From SW-9-67-25 sp964471665 (GTDB taxonomy: Archaea > Halobacteriota > Halobacteria > Halobacteriales > Haloarculaceae): a stretch of DNA of 63,307 nt. The notes beneath the pieces are model-generated. The model ran no database searches, was not told where the DNA came from, and saw only the letters and a list, made by a program, of their open reading frames with translations. Shown in pieces: positions 16,185-24,911 of this stretch (its first letter is position 1; the number at the start of each line of letters is the position of its first letter). The stretch is taken from positions 1 through 63,307 of the forward strand of contig CAYYHG010000004.1 of assembly GCA_964471665.1 (NCBI GenBank), in the 5' to 3' direction. The translations under genes were made by a program, and so were the position numbers.

Positions 16185-16991
16185 ATGAGTGACAGCGACC
16201 ACACGGACCAAGAGAGACGCGTCCGCCAGACACCAGAGGGACAGCGCGACGAAGACGGTACCGCGGACTCCGGAGCTTCCGACAGGGACAGTACTGACAC
16301 CGCCACGGACACCGAGCCCAGGCCGGAATCCGGGGAAGAGTCCGGGTCGACCGGGACACCGGCCACCGACGTGATCGAGAACGTGACCGAAACGACCGCG
16401 TCGGTTCCGAACGTCGAGGAGATGGAGGCCGCCATGGAGCGGACGATCGAACGGGCCGAGACAGTCGAACCCGACACCGGCGACGAGGCGCCGTCCGACA
16501 CCGCGGAACCCACGCCCGGGGAGGCCACGCAGCCGGCCGATTTCGCCGAGAAGACGGCGGCCCGCGAGGCAGAGACGCGCGTCCTCGAGTTCACGCTGGC
16601 GGGCGAGCGGTACTGTCTCGACATCGAGTACATCGAGGAGATTGTCAAACAGGAGACAATCACACGCGTCCCGAACACGCCGGCGTTCGTCGAAGGCGTC
16701 GTCGACCTCAGGGGACAGATCACGACCATCCTCAACCCCAAGGTCGCGATCGGCAAGGACGACACGTCGGCTGGCGACCTGATCGTCGTCTTCGACGCCG
16801 GGGCCTTCGACGACCAGGGTGCGATCGGCTGGGTCGTCGACGACGTCCGCCGGGTCTCGCCCGTCTCCGACGACCAGGTCAACGATCCGCCGATGGGCGA
16901 AGACTACATCAACGGCGTCATCGACCGCGACGAAGACGGCGAGTTCGTCATCTGGACCACCCCCGACCTCGCGCTCGACGAGGCCGAGTGA
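16185..16991 (+). CDS. cheW: CheW-like chemotaxis coupling protein with a long acidic N-terminal extension
   Basis: 268 aa. Residues 1-125 are Asp/Glu/Thr/Ser-rich, low in hydrophobics and probably disordered. A CheW domain follows from about residue 127 (RVLEFTLAGERYCLDIEYIEEI) to the end, with VDLRGQITTILNP at the conserved receptor/kinase-binding core. CheW links chemoreceptors to CheA; most CheW proteins are only 130-170 aa, so the extension is unusual. Its TGA stop (16989-16991) is immediately followed by family A element A4. Neighbouring FlaD/E-like and actin-like genes suggest a role in motility or polar organisation, by context only. Confidence 0.88.
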   Translation: MSDSDHTDQERRVRQTPEGQRDEDGTADSGASDRDSTDTATDTEPRPESGEESGSTGTPATDVIENVTETTASVPNVEEMEAAMERTIERAETVEPDTGDEAPSDTAEPTPGEATQPADFAEKTAAREAETRVLEFTLAGERYCLDIEYIEEIVKQETITRVPNTPAFVEGVVDLRGQITTILNPKVAIGKDDTSAGDLIVVFDAGAFDDQGAIGWVVDDVRRVSPVSDDQVNDPPMGEDYINGVIDRDEDGEFVIWTTPDLALDEAE

Positions 16992-17069
16992 TACTGTCGG
17001 CTATACCTTCGTGAAGATATTCGGCACCCCGGGGTGCCGACAGTGCTCACGCGCTCGTAGCCGACAGTA
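16992..17069. mobile_element. Palindromic element, family A, copy A4
   Basis: 78 bp, ends TACTGTCGGCTATA and GTAGCCGACAGTA. Its centre contains a perfect 18-bp palindrome, CGGCACCCCGGGGTGCCG, so it can form a strong hairpin. TGA flanks it on both sides: the left TGA is the cheW stop codon. It lies between cheW and the UDP-sugar dehydrogenase gene. Confidence 0.82.
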
Positions 17070-17099
17070 TGAAGAGCGGTGACGGGGTAAGCCGACCTG

Positions 17100-18395
17100 A
17101 TGGACGTCAGCATCGTCGGCAGCGGGTACGTCGGAACGACCGTCGCGGCCTGTTTCGCCGACCTGGGCCACGACGTGGTCAACGTCGACATCGACGAGTC
17201 GGTCGTCGCGTCGATCAACGACGGTGAGGCGCCGATCCACGAACCCGGTCTCGAGGCGCTCGTGTCCGCTTACGGGGGCGAACGCCTGCGCGCGACGACC
17301 GACTACGGCGCTCTCGCGGAGACTGACCTGACACTGCTCGCGTTGCCGACGCCGAGCAACGAGGACGGCAGCATCGACCTCTCGACGATGGAAGCCGGTG
17401 CCAGCGCCGCCGGGGAGGTGCTCGCCGACACGGACGGCTACCACCTCGTCGTCGTCAAGAGCACCGTCGTCCCGGGGACGACCGAGGACGTACTCGCGCC
17501 CGCTATCGCCGAGGCCGCGGGCAAGACTGCGGGCGAGGAGTTCGGGGTCGCGGTCAATCCCGAGTTCCTCCGGGAGGGATCCGCGGTCGACGACTTCACC
17601 AGCCCCGACAAGATCGTTCTCGGGACGGACGGCGACGAGCGCGCGCTCGACCTGCTCGCTGACCTCTACGAGCCCATCGTCCTCGAGTGGGACGTCCCCG
17701 TCGTCGAGACCGGTCGCCGGGAGGCGGAGATGATCAAGTACGCCAACAACGCCTTCCTCGCGGCCAAGGTCAGCCTCATCAACGACATCGGGAACATCTG
17801 CAAGGAGTACGGCGTCGACGCCTACGAGGTGGCCGAGGCAATCGGACTGGACGACCGTATCGGGGAACGCTTTCTGCGGAGCGGCGTCGGGTGGGGCGGA
17901 AGCTGCTTCCCGAAAGATACCAGTGCGATCATAAATTCGGCCTACGACGCCGGGTACGAACCGCGGATGCTCGACGCTGCGGTCGCGGTCAACGACCGCC
18001 AGCCCGAACGACTGCTCGACCTCCTCGGGGAGCACGTCGACGTCGCAGGGCGGCGGATCGCGGTCCTCGGTCTCTCGTTCAAGCCCGGCACCGACGACGT
18101 CCGCAACTCGCGGGCGATCCCGGTGATCGAGGGACTGCGCGAGCGCGGTGCCAGCGTGGTCGCCTACGATCCGGTCGCCAACGAGGCGATGCGCGAGCGG
18201 CTCCCCGACATCGAGTACGCCGACAGCCCCGGGGCGGCACTCGAGGGCGCACACGGCGCTGCTGTCGTCACGGACTGGGAGGAGTTCGCCGGTCTCGACG
18301 ACGCGTTCGACGCGATGGCCGACCCCGTCGTCGTCGACGGGCGCCGCGTCGTCACGCGCCGGGACGGGGTCCTCTACGAGGGGCTGACGTGGTAG
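17100..18395 (+). CDS. UDP-glucose/GDP-mannose dehydrogenase family protein (AglM-like)
   Basis: 431 aa. It oxidises a nucleotide sugar to the uronic acid with two NAD+. The N-terminal NAD fold starts MDVSIVGSGYVGTTVAACFA, the central domain has EMIKYANNAFLAAKVSLIND, and the catalytic Cys lies in GVGWGGSCFPKDT (near residue 268). The C-terminal domain contains LGLSFKPGTDDVRNS. In Haloferax the related AglM makes UDP-glucuronate for N-glycosylation; a UDP-N-acetylmannosamine dehydrogenase is another possibility. An aglJ-type gene 21 kb away makes a glycosylation role plausible. It is separated from trmY by a single base. Confidence 0.92.
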   Translation: MDVSIVGSGYVGTTVAACFADLGHDVVNVDIDESVVASINDGEAPIHEPGLEALVSAYGGERLRATTDYGALAETDLTLLALPTPSNEDGSIDLSTMEAGASAAGEVLADTDGYHLVVVKSTVVPGTTEDVLAPAIAEAAGKTAGEEFGVAVNPEFLREGSAVDDFTSPDKIVLGTDGDERALDLLADLYEPIVLEWDVPVVETGRREAEMIKYANNAFLAAKVSLINDIGNICKEYGVDAYEVAEAIGLDDRIGERFLRSGVGWGGSCFPKDTSAIINSAYDAGYEPRMLDAAVAVNDRQPERLLDLLGEHVDVAGRRIAVLGLSFKPGTDDVRNSRAIPVIEGLRERGASVVAYDPVANEAMRERLPDIEYADSPGAALEGAHGAAVVTDWEEFAGLDDAFDAMADPVVVDGRRVVTRRDGVLYEGLTW

Positions 18396-18396
18396 T

Positions 18397-19014
18397 ATGC
18401 GCCAGTTCGTCGTCGTCGGGCACGACGCCCCGACCACGCCCGGGTTCTCCCTCGACGACCTCCCCGGTGCCGGCAGACTCGACGCACTCTGCCGGTGTGT
18501 GACGGCCGCGTTCCTCCTCTCGCACGACATCCGCGAGGACGTGCGCGTCCACCTCGTTCTCCGGGACGCGTTCACCGTCCACTTCGAGGGCGCGACCCTC
18601 CAGCGGTTGCATCCCGACGAGCGTTCGACGGCGGCCCTCGTCAGGAACGCTCTCGAACACCGCGAGGAGGCCGTCGGACACGTCGCCGTCGAGGCCTCCC
18701 CCGGCGTGTCGATCTCCCGGCGGGACTTCGGGACGGTCCTCGAAACCGCACGCAACGAGGGCACTGTCGTCCAGTTACACGAGGACGGGACCCCGGCCGT
18801 CGACCTCGACCCCCCGGCCGATCCCGTGTTCGTCCTCTCGGATCACCACGATTTCACCGCGGAGGAACGGCGGGCGGTCACAGCGGGCGGGAGCCGACGG
18901 ATCAGCCTCGGCCCGCGACCGCTACACGGGAACCAGGCCGTCACCGTCGCGCACAACTGGCTCGACACCGGCGGCTACGAGTCGTCACAGACCGCCGACC
19001 GGACCGGGCAGTAG
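18397..19014 (+). CDS. trmY: tRNA (pseudouridine(54)-N(1))-methyltransferase TrmY
   Basis: 205-aa SPOUT-class methyltransferase that makes N1-methylpseudouridine at position 54 of archaeal tRNA. It begins MRQFVVVGHDAPTTPGFSLD, a highly conserved TrmY start. The knotted SAM-binding C-terminus includes FVLSDHHDFTAEE and ISLGPRPLHGNQAVTVAHN. The length is normal. It follows the dehydrogenase gene with a 1-bp gap and may be cotranscribed with it. Confidence 0.93.
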   Translation: MRQFVVVGHDAPTTPGFSLDDLPGAGRLDALCRCVTAAFLLSHDIREDVRVHLVLRDAFTVHFEGATLQRLHPDERSTAALVRNALEHREEAVGHVAVEASPGVSISRRDFGTVLETARNEGTVVQLHEDGTPAVDLDPPADPVFVLSDHHDFTAEERRAVTAGGSRRISLGPRPLHGNQAVTVAHNWLDTGGYESSQTADRTGQ

Positions 19015-19052
19015 CCGGGTTGCGTGTCGTCTGCTCCAGGACACAACGGGGA

Positions 19053-19637
19053 CTACGCTTCGTCGTCCTCTTCGACGACCTCGGGATCGCTCATCGCCGT
19101 CTGGAGGCTGTCGAGTCCGTTGACCCACTCCGCGACCAGGCCAAAGTCCAGCTCTTCGATCGTGTCCATGTCCAGTTTTGCGCCGTCGATGACGCGGGTC
19201 CCGGCCTGGACACAGTAGCCGAGCGCCGCGTCGAGGTCGTCGTCCGCTTCGGCGTCGGCGGCCGCCTCGATGTACTTCGAGACGGTTCCCTCCCCGGCTG
19301 GGCTGCCCGCGACGTACTCCTCGGCCGCGAAGATGACACACATCAACGACGTCTGGACGCCGTCGATCAGCATGGCTTTCTCCTCGTCGCCGAAGTCGAT
19401 CTCGTCGAGGACGATTCCCTCGATGTCCTCGAGTTCCGAGAGAGCCGTCTCCTCGTCGAGGTCGCCGTCGTCGTGGTCGGTGATGATCTTCGCGACGGCG
19501 ATTGCGGTGTCGTCCTGGAGATTCAACAGGAGCCGCGCCGAGTCCTCGTCCTCCGGATCGACGTCCTCTTTCCGTATGCGGTCGATCCAGTTCTGCCAGC
19601 GTTCCTCTGTGTAGTACTCCCCCGGGGGGTTGCTCAT
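19053..19637 (-). CDS. DUF2150-family archaeal protein
   Basis: 194 aa, acidic and mostly helical, starting MSNPPGEYYTEERWQNWIDR. The pattern resembles DUF2150, a family of about 190 aa conserved in haloarchaea and some methanogens with no known function. No motif, signal or membrane segment is present. It converges with trmY (38 bp between stops). Its upstream region (19638-19817) holds a T-run and no other recognisable feature. Confidence 0.75.
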   Translation of the reverse strand: MSNPPGEYYTEERWQNWIDRIRKEDVDPEDEDSARLLLNLQDDTAIAVAKIITDHDDGDLDEETALSELEDIEGIVLDEIDFGDEEKAMLIDGVQTSLMCVIFAAEEYVAGSPAGEGTVSKYIEAAADAEADDDLDAALGYCVQAGTRVIDGAKLDMDTIEELDFGLVAEWVNGLDSLQTAMSDPEVVEEDDEA

Positions 19638-19817
19638 ATGCTCCCGTACACGTCTCGGGGGTTATGACTTTCGCAACCACCTTTTTTCGGGTCGGATTTC
19701 CCCGCTCGCGGCTCCGCTGCTCGCTGTTCCGAGACACCCCTGTGGTCGCGTCTCGCTCGCGCGGACGATAGTGGCGTGCCTGCCCCTCTCTACTGGTGCG
19801 CGAGGGACGCCCGGCCG

Positions 19818-20657
19818 CTAGGCGTCGAGGGTCTCCTCGGTGTCGATCCCGTACACGCGCGCTGGCGTCTCGACGTGTGCGGTCTCGAGTGCGTCCTCGT
19901 GTCCCCGTTCGGCGAGCCACTCGACACGTTTCGGGACGGTCTTGGGTCCGAGAACCGCGCCGGGCCGTTCGGGGTCGTCGATGAAGTCCGTCTCCATCAG
20001 GAACGGCTCGTCGCTCGCGGCGGCCGCTTCCAGGTCGTCCTCGTGGGAGATGACACTCGGGATCGGTCCCTCGATGGGGCCGCCGGCGTAGTGTTTGACC
20101 ACCTGTTCGGGCGAGAGTCCGCGCTCCTGGGCCCACTCGACGACCTCCGTGAAGTCCTCGCCGCCCTCGGTGTGGAGCTGGACCGCACACCCTGTCTCGG
20201 CTCCGAGTTCGAAGGCGTACTGCATCACCTCGTTCGAGGCCTCCCACACCGCCTCGTCGACGTCGTAGTGGGGCCGGCCGCTCTTGATCGCGAGTGCCGG
20301 TCCGTCGGCGACGTACCCTGCGGCCACGTCCAGCCCCGCCTGCATCAGGTCGCGGGCGCTCTCGGGTGTGTACCCGTCGTCGACCAGCCGCGAGATCAGT
20401 GCCGGATGCACGCCCAGGACGGGCCACGCTCTCCCGTCGAGCAGTTCGGACGCCTCGGCCACGACCTCGACGGTGACGTCGAACACCTCCCGGAAGTCCC
20501 CGGCGTCGTCGACTGCCGTGAGGTACCAGGAGGGTTTGTTGAGCACGAGCAGGTGCGTGCCCCCGCGGGCGGCGAACTCCTCGGCTGCCTCGACGCCCTT
20601 GCCGTTGACCGGGTCCAGGTGCATGTGGTTGTCCAGGACTGGCTCGAACGCGCTCAT
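19818..20657 (-). CDS. TatD-related metal-dependent hydrolase (archaeal type)
   Basis: 279 aa from the ATG at 20655-20657 (MSAFEPVLDNHMHLDP). The N-terminal HMHLD metal site, the GVHPALIS strand, the VQLHTEGG and VVKHYAGG strands and the final METDFIDD site follow the order of an amidohydrolase-superfamily TIM barrel of the TatD/COG1099 type. TatD proteins are usually DNases; the archaeal COG1099 branch is uncharacterised. The length is normal. Confidence 0.85.
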   Translation of the reverse strand: MSAFEPVLDNHMHLDPVNGKGVEAAEEFAARGGTHLLVLNKPSWYLTAVDDAGDFREVFDVTVEVVAEASELLDGRAWPVLGVHPALISRLVDDGYTPESARDLMQAGLDVAAGYVADGPALAIKSGRPHYDVDEAVWEASNEVMQYAFELGAETGCAVQLHTEGGEDFTEVVEWAQERGLSPEQVVKHYAGGPIEGPIPSVISHEDDLEAAAASDEPFLMETDFIDDPERPGAVLGPKTVPKRVEWLAERGHEDALETAHVETPARVYGIDTEETLDA

Positions 20658-20712
20658 GTGCTCCGATGCGGGGCGGTCCAGCAAAAGCCGTTCGTCTGCG
20701 CGCTCGCTGCTA

Positions 20713-20789
20713 TACCGGTCGACGTAACTTTTGATACTTCTCAGCCGGACATTCCCGGCTAAAAGTATCAGGGCTTACGTCGACCGGTA
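20713..20789. mobile_element. Palindromic element, family B, copy B3
   Basis: 77 bp, identical in sequence and orientation to B1 (9146-9222), flanked by TA on both sides. Its right half, read on the minus strand, gives the last six codons and the TGA stop of the rhodanese/MBL gene. Confidence 0.82.
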
Positions 20790-21961
20790 TAATCGCCAGG
20801 CGCGGTCGCAGCCGCACAGTTGTTCGGTCCGAGTTCGAGTTCGAATGCGTCGTCCTCGCTGGCCGTCTCCTCTCCGAGGTTGATCGCGACGATGCGGTCG
20901 GCATTGGCCGGCTCCGGAATGTCGGCTCCGGTCACACGTTCGACGAATTCCTCGGCCGACTCCTCGAACACTGGGAGACGGTCCCGGACCGACCCCAGCC
21001 TTGCGGTGTAGGTATCCCCCGTGGCCGGTGGCGTTCCCGGATCGTAGTGGCCCGGCGCGAGGCGTGTGTCGTCGTCGAACCGGCCGAGACGGTCGGTCAG
21101 CGTCGTGTGCAACTCGCGGGCGAGGTCCGCAGGGTCAGGGCCGTCCTGGAGGTCCGGCCGGGCGACGCCGTCGAGGGACAGCGAATCCCCCGAGAGGAGG
21201 ACGTCCCCGACCACGAACCCGAACATGCCAGTCGTGTGCCCCGGCAGGCGGACCGCCTCGATGGCCACCGAACCCACGTCGAGCGTCTCGCCGTCACCGA
21301 CAGTTTCGACGTCGAAGGCGACGCCACGCTCGAGGGCAGGGACGGGCACGACGCGGCGAGCGCCGGTCGCGTCCGCCAGTTCGTGTAGCCCGCTGACGTG
21401 GTCGGCGTGGACGTGCGTGTCGAGGACCGCCACGATGTCGGTGCCCATCTCGTCGGCGTCGGCGAGGTAGCGGTCGGTGAACGCCCGGAGCGGGTCGACG
21501 ACGGCCGCCTCGCCGCCCGAGGCGATCATGTACCCCAGACAGCCACTGGAGGGGCGGCAGTACTGGACGACCGTCGGGTCTTCGCGGACCGTCCGCGCCT
21601 CGTAGACACGGGCCCACCCGTGCATACCCTCCGCGAGGTTCTGTGCCTCGACGCCCGCCTCGGTCAGGAGGCCGGCGACGTAGGCGCTGGCCTCGCCGCG
21701 GCCACAGACGGCGACGACCGGTCCCTCGCCATCGATGTCGGCGGCGCGCTCGGAAACCCGATCCTGGGCGTCGGCCTGGAGCCAATTCATGTACGGGACG
21801 AGCGTCGTGGTGACCGACGGGCCGTCGATCCGCCAGGTCTCGAACTCATCGCGGTTGCGGACGTCGAGCAACCGCACGGGATCGCCGGCTGCGAGTTTCG
21901 CGGCCAGGGCCGCAGGATCCAGCGACTCGACCGGCACGTCCGGGTCCGGAAACTCTTCCAT
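20768..21961 (-). CDS. Rhodanese-metallo-beta-lactamase fusion protein (persulfide dioxygenase-like)
   Basis: 397 aa from the ATG at 21959-21961. Residues 1-120 form a rhodanese domain with active-site loop VCGRGEAS. The metallo-beta-lactamase domain follows, with the metal motif THVHADHVSGL and LPGHTTGMFGFVVGD. This architecture is seen in proteins handling sulfane sulfur or glutathione-type persulfides; the haloarchaeal substrate is unknown. The conserved end is ELGPNNCAA. Seven more codons precede a tail TGRRKP that comes from element B3, so the C-terminus has been remodelled by the insertion. Confidence 0.88.
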   Translation of the reverse strand: MEEFPDPDVPVESLDPAALAAKLAAGDPVRLLDVRNRDEFETWRIDGPSVTTTLVPYMNWLQADAQDRVSERAADIDGEGPVVAVCGRGEASAYVAGLLTEAGVEAQNLAEGMHGWARVYEARTVREDPTVVQYCRPSSGCLGYMIASGGEAAVVDPLRAFTDRYLADADEMGTDIVAVLDTHVHADHVSGLHELADATGARRVVPVPALERGVAFDVETVGDGETLDVGSVAIEAVRLPGHTTGMFGFVVGDVLLSGDSLSLDGVARPDLQDGPDPADLARELHTTLTDRLGRFDDDTRLAPGHYDPGTPPATGDTYTARLGSVRDRLPVFEESAEEFVERVTGADIPEPANADRIVAINLGEETASEDDAFELELGPNNCAAATAPGDYTGRRKP

Positions 21962-22031
21962 GCTCCCGTGTACGCGGGCCCGCAGAATAAACTCGCCGTC
22001 TATAAAGCCCTGGCCCGTCAAGTCGGCCCGC

Positions 22032-22661
22032 ATGAACGGACAGACGTTCGTCGACGAGGTGCGCGCGGCCAGGCGGACGGAACTCGACCGGCTCGGGTCC
22101 GAGAAGGCACTGCTGGCAGTCACCCGGGCGGACCTCTCGAGTGCGACCATCCTCGAGACGCTCGCGCTGTCCCTGGACGGACTCCGGACGACCCTCGAGG
22201 GGTGGGCCGAGGAGACCGCCGCCGACCCCGTTCAGGAGACCTTCGCCAGCACCGCGGCGTCTCTCGAAGACGCGTACGGGCGTGTCGCGGCGCAACTCGA
22301 CGCCGACCCGGCCGGCGACCCGCCCGTACCGGTCCCGACCGTCCGGACCCACGACGGGACCGTCGAGCGGGTGGGGGCCGCGCTCGTCGGCCACGGTCTG
22401 TTCTTCGACGGCTTCTGCCTGCAGGCTGTGAGTTTCTTCGTCAACGAGGCCGAAAAGCGCCGCGCCGACATCGTGCGCGACCTCCGGGCTGGAGCGAGCG
22501 ACCGCGTCGGCGCGGGTGAGCGCACGCTCGAGTCACTGTGTGGCGGCGACAGCGACTGGACTCGCGCCGAATCGGCCGCCACCGACGTGATCGACGCGGC
22601 CTACGACGAGTACGTCCAGCGGCTGACCGACCTGGGAATCGACCCCAAGCCAGTCTGTTGA
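22032..22661 (+). CDS. Rubrerythrin-like/helical-bundle haloarchaeal protein
   Basis: 209 aa from the ATG at 22032 (MNGQTFVDEVRAARRTELDR). It is mostly helical and resembles haloarchaeal proteins labelled rubrerythrin family or, loosely, transcription antitermination protein. The Glu/His iron ligands expected of a true rubrerythrin are not all recognisable, so an iron role is uncertain. A CxxC rubredoxin module is absent. It diverges from the rhodanese/MBL gene with 70 bp between starts. Confidence 0.65.
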   Translation: MNGQTFVDEVRAARRTELDRLGSEKALLAVTRADLSSATILETLALSLDGLRTTLEGWAEETAADPVQETFASTAASLEDAYGRVAAQLDADPAGDPPVPVPTVRTHDGTVERVGAALVGHGLFFDGFCLQAVSFFVNEAEKRRADIVRDLRAGASDRVGAGERTLESLCGGDSDWTRAESAATDVIDAAYDEYVQRLTDLGIDPKPVC

Positions 22662-22727
22662 GGGCGACCCGTGAGGGGACCGCGATTCAGAACCGGCACA
22701 ACGGTCGGTGCCCGTCGCGGACGGCCG

Positions 22728-23333
22728 TCACCTCCGCGGACAGTCGAACTCGTCGCGGATGGTGTTCGCGAGCAACCCGCCCTTCTGGATGGTGAGGTAG
22801 ACGACGACGAACGGTTCCTCGACGGGCCGGACCACGAACACCTCGTAGGGCGGCTCGGCTCCGCCCTCGCCGAGTTTGTCCACCATCGGCTCCAGTGTCC
22901 GCCGGCCGTCACGGAACTGGGCGAAGATGTCCGTCCCGCCGCCCTGTTCGGCGATGGTGTACAGGGCCCCGTTGGCCTCGCCGTCGGTCGTGTAGGTCAC
23001 AGTCGAGGCGATGGGGACCCGCTCGCGTTGCCCCTCCGCGAAGGTCTCCTCGGCTTTCTCGAAGACGTGGTCGGCGTCACCGACGAACTCGAACAGCGTC
23101 CGGGTGACGACCGACAGTTCCCCCACCGTCGGGGTCCCCGCCGGCGGCCACTCGATGGTCGCGTCCACGAGATTGCCGGCCCGGAGCTCCCCGACGGCCG
23201 ACCCCAGCGGCTCGTCGTATCCGCCGGTCCGGACGGAGACTGGTTCCTCCGACCACCGCTCCAGGAGCGTGATCCCATCGGAATCCGGACATCCCGGAAG
23301 CACGCGGTAGCGTCCCGACTCGGTCGCGGGCAT
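22728..23333 (-). CDS. Conserved haloarchaeal protein (DUF6663-like)
   Basis: 201 aa from the ATG at 23331-23333 (MPATESGRYRVLPGCPDSDG). The open frame runs further upstream, through element A5, but without conserved sequence. The two-part pattern, an N-terminal beta-rich domain to residue 70 and a C-terminal part with GGGTDIFAQFRDGRRTLEP and PYEVFVVRP, is known from haloarchaeal hypothetical proteins; my recollection of DUF6663 is tentative. No function is known. Confidence 0.7.
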   Translation of the reverse strand: MPATESGRYRVLPGCPDSDGITLLERWSEEPVSVRTGGYDEPLGSAVGELRAGNLVDATIEWPPAGTPTVGELSVVTRTLFEFVGDADHVFEKAEETFAEGQRERVPIASTVTYTTDGEANGALYTIAEQGGGTDIFAQFRDGRRTLEPMVDKLGEGGAEPPYEVFVVRPVEEPFVVVYLTIQKGGLLANTIRDEFDCPRR

Positions 23334-23419
23334 GTCTGCCGGCAGGGCGGCGACGCCTATATGTCCGTGGATGTGTGGGGCGGCGACTGCGTCCCCGGTA
23401 TCGACGCCTCGGTTGCTGA

Positions 23420-23497
23420 TACTGCCGGCCACAAGCGTGTGAGCAGTTTCGACTCCCCGCGGGGTCGAATATCTCCACGCAGGTATCGCCGACAGTG
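23420..23497. mobile_element. Palindromic element, family A, copy A5
   Basis: 78 bp, ends TACTGCCGGCCACA and GCCGACAGTG (last base diverged), with an inner near-palindrome around CGACTCCCCGCGGGGTCG. It lies in the divergent region between the DUF6663-like gene and the beta-propeller gene. TGA flanks it on the left, but no gene ends there. Confidence 0.78.
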
Positions 23498-23587
23498 TCT
23501 ACTCTCGAGGTGACCCGACGCGCCGTCGTGACGCGGTGTCCGCACGCGCCCGGTGCTCCTAAGAGCCTCCCAGCCAAACCGGCCGTC

Positions 23588-24904
23588 ATGACTGATTCGG
23601 AGCGCAGTCCGGTCCTCTATCCGAACGCGGGGTCGGACGGGGAGACGCGGTCGGGTCCGTCGCGGCGGCGACTCCTCGCGGGAACTGCCGCGATCGGTGC
23701 CGCCGCAACTGCCGGCTGTTCCGGTTCCGGTTCCGGTGGTGGTGACGGAGGCAGTGACGACGAACAGCCAACCGTCTTCGTGTTCAACACCGGAGACGGG
23801 ACGGTCAGCGTCGTCGACGCGGCGGCCGACGAGGTTCTCGGGGCACGGGACATCGGCGCCACGTCGTCCTTTCCCTCCAATCAGTATGCGCCGCAACTCG
23901 CCGACGCGGCCGACCAGCCACTGTGGATCAACGTCGACCGGGGCGTCCGTGCCCTCTCGGCCGGCGAACTCGGGGAACTCGCCGACGTCGGGACGGAGTC
24001 GGGGAACAACTGGCTCGAACGCACCCCGGACGGGAGCCACCTGGTGGTGAGCGCCCGCGAGCCGACCCACGCCCAGTTCCGGGTCGACGCCGATCCAGCC
24101 TCGGAGTCGTTCGGCAACGTGACCGCGCGGATCGACAGGATCGAGGAGGGGGGACAGGGCGACAACGAGGGTCCGGGTCCCTGTGACGTCACGATCCATC
24201 CCGACGGCGACCACGCGTTCGTCCCGGACATCTTCGGCGACACGCTGACTGTCCTGGACATCGAGGCGTTCGAGATTGCCACACAGGTACCCGTCGAACC
24301 GGTCGGCGACGGCCCCGCGCGGCCGTGGATGGCGACGGCCGCCTGGGACGGGGAGACCATGCTGGTCGAACACGACGAGGGCGAGACCGGCACAGAGAGC
24401 GTCTGGGACGTCAGTGACCCGACCGACCCCGAGGAGGTGGTGCGCCTGACCGCCGCGGACGGCCTCGGGGAGCGGCCCCTGACCAGCGAGATCGGTCCGG
24501 ACTCCGAGACCGGCTACGTGTTCACGCCCGACACCGAGGACGTGACTGTCGTCGACCTGGCAGCCGGGGCGGTGACCGGCCGGATCGACCTCGGCGGGTC
24601 GGCGTTCGTCGGGACGTGGGGTCCGGCCCGCGAGAAACTGTACGTGCCCGTCCAGACGACCGACGAGGTGGCGGTCATCGACCACGCGGGCGGCGAAATC
24701 GCGACGCGCCTCGACGTCGGCGCGGCACCCTACGGCGCGACGGCGGCGACGGTTCGGCCCGATCTGGACGGGAGTGCTGCCGTCGCGGTGGCGCTCGCGC
24801 GCCTCACAGCCGGCACTCGCGGGTTCGACACGACCTACTGTATCGGGAACTGTGCCTGCGGGCACACACAGACAGTCGAACGGGACTCTCAGAAGCGTCA
24901 GTAG
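23588..24904 (+). CDS. Tat-exported beta-propeller lipoprotein (YncE/YVTN type)
   Basis: 438 aa from the ATG at 23588. A twin-arginine signal (SRRRLLAGTAAIG, residues 26-38) and a lipobox ATAGC indicate export and lipid anchoring. The mature part is a repeated beta-propeller with YVTN-like blades (VFVFNTGDGTVSVVDAAADE and similar at 40-residue intervals). At the extreme C-terminus a Cys-rich motif TYCIGNCACGH occurs, which could bind a metal or cofactor. Similar haloarchaeal proteins often lie near copper or cytochrome genes, but none is adjacent here. Function unknown. Confidence 0.82.
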   Translation: MTDSERSPVLYPNAGSDGETRSGPSRRRLLAGTAAIGAAATAGCSGSGSGGGDGGSDDEQPTVFVFNTGDGTVSVVDAAADEVLGARDIGATSSFPSNQYAPQLADAADQPLWINVDRGVRALSAGELGELADVGTESGNNWLERTPDGSHLVVSAREPTHAQFRVDADPASESFGNVTARIDRIEEGGQGDNEGPGPCDVTIHPDGDHAFVPDIFGDTLTVLDIEAFEIATQVPVEPVGDGPARPWMATAAWDGETMLVEHDEGETGTESVWDVSDPTDPEEVVRLTAADGLGERPLTSEIGPDSETGYVFTPDTEDVTVVDLAAGAVTGRIDLGGSAFVGTWGPAREKLYVPVQTTDEVAVIDHAGGEIATRLDVGAAPYGATAATVRPDLDGSAAVAVALARLTAGTRGFDTTYCIGNCACGHTQTVERDSQKRQ

Positions 24905-24911
24905 AGCGTCG

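Noticed and set aside
16992..17069. Family A elements as ordinary transcription terminators
   Set aside because: The hairpins are strong and often follow stop codons, but A5, A7 and A9 lie in divergent upstream regions, and archaeal termination usually uses T-runs, which these lack.
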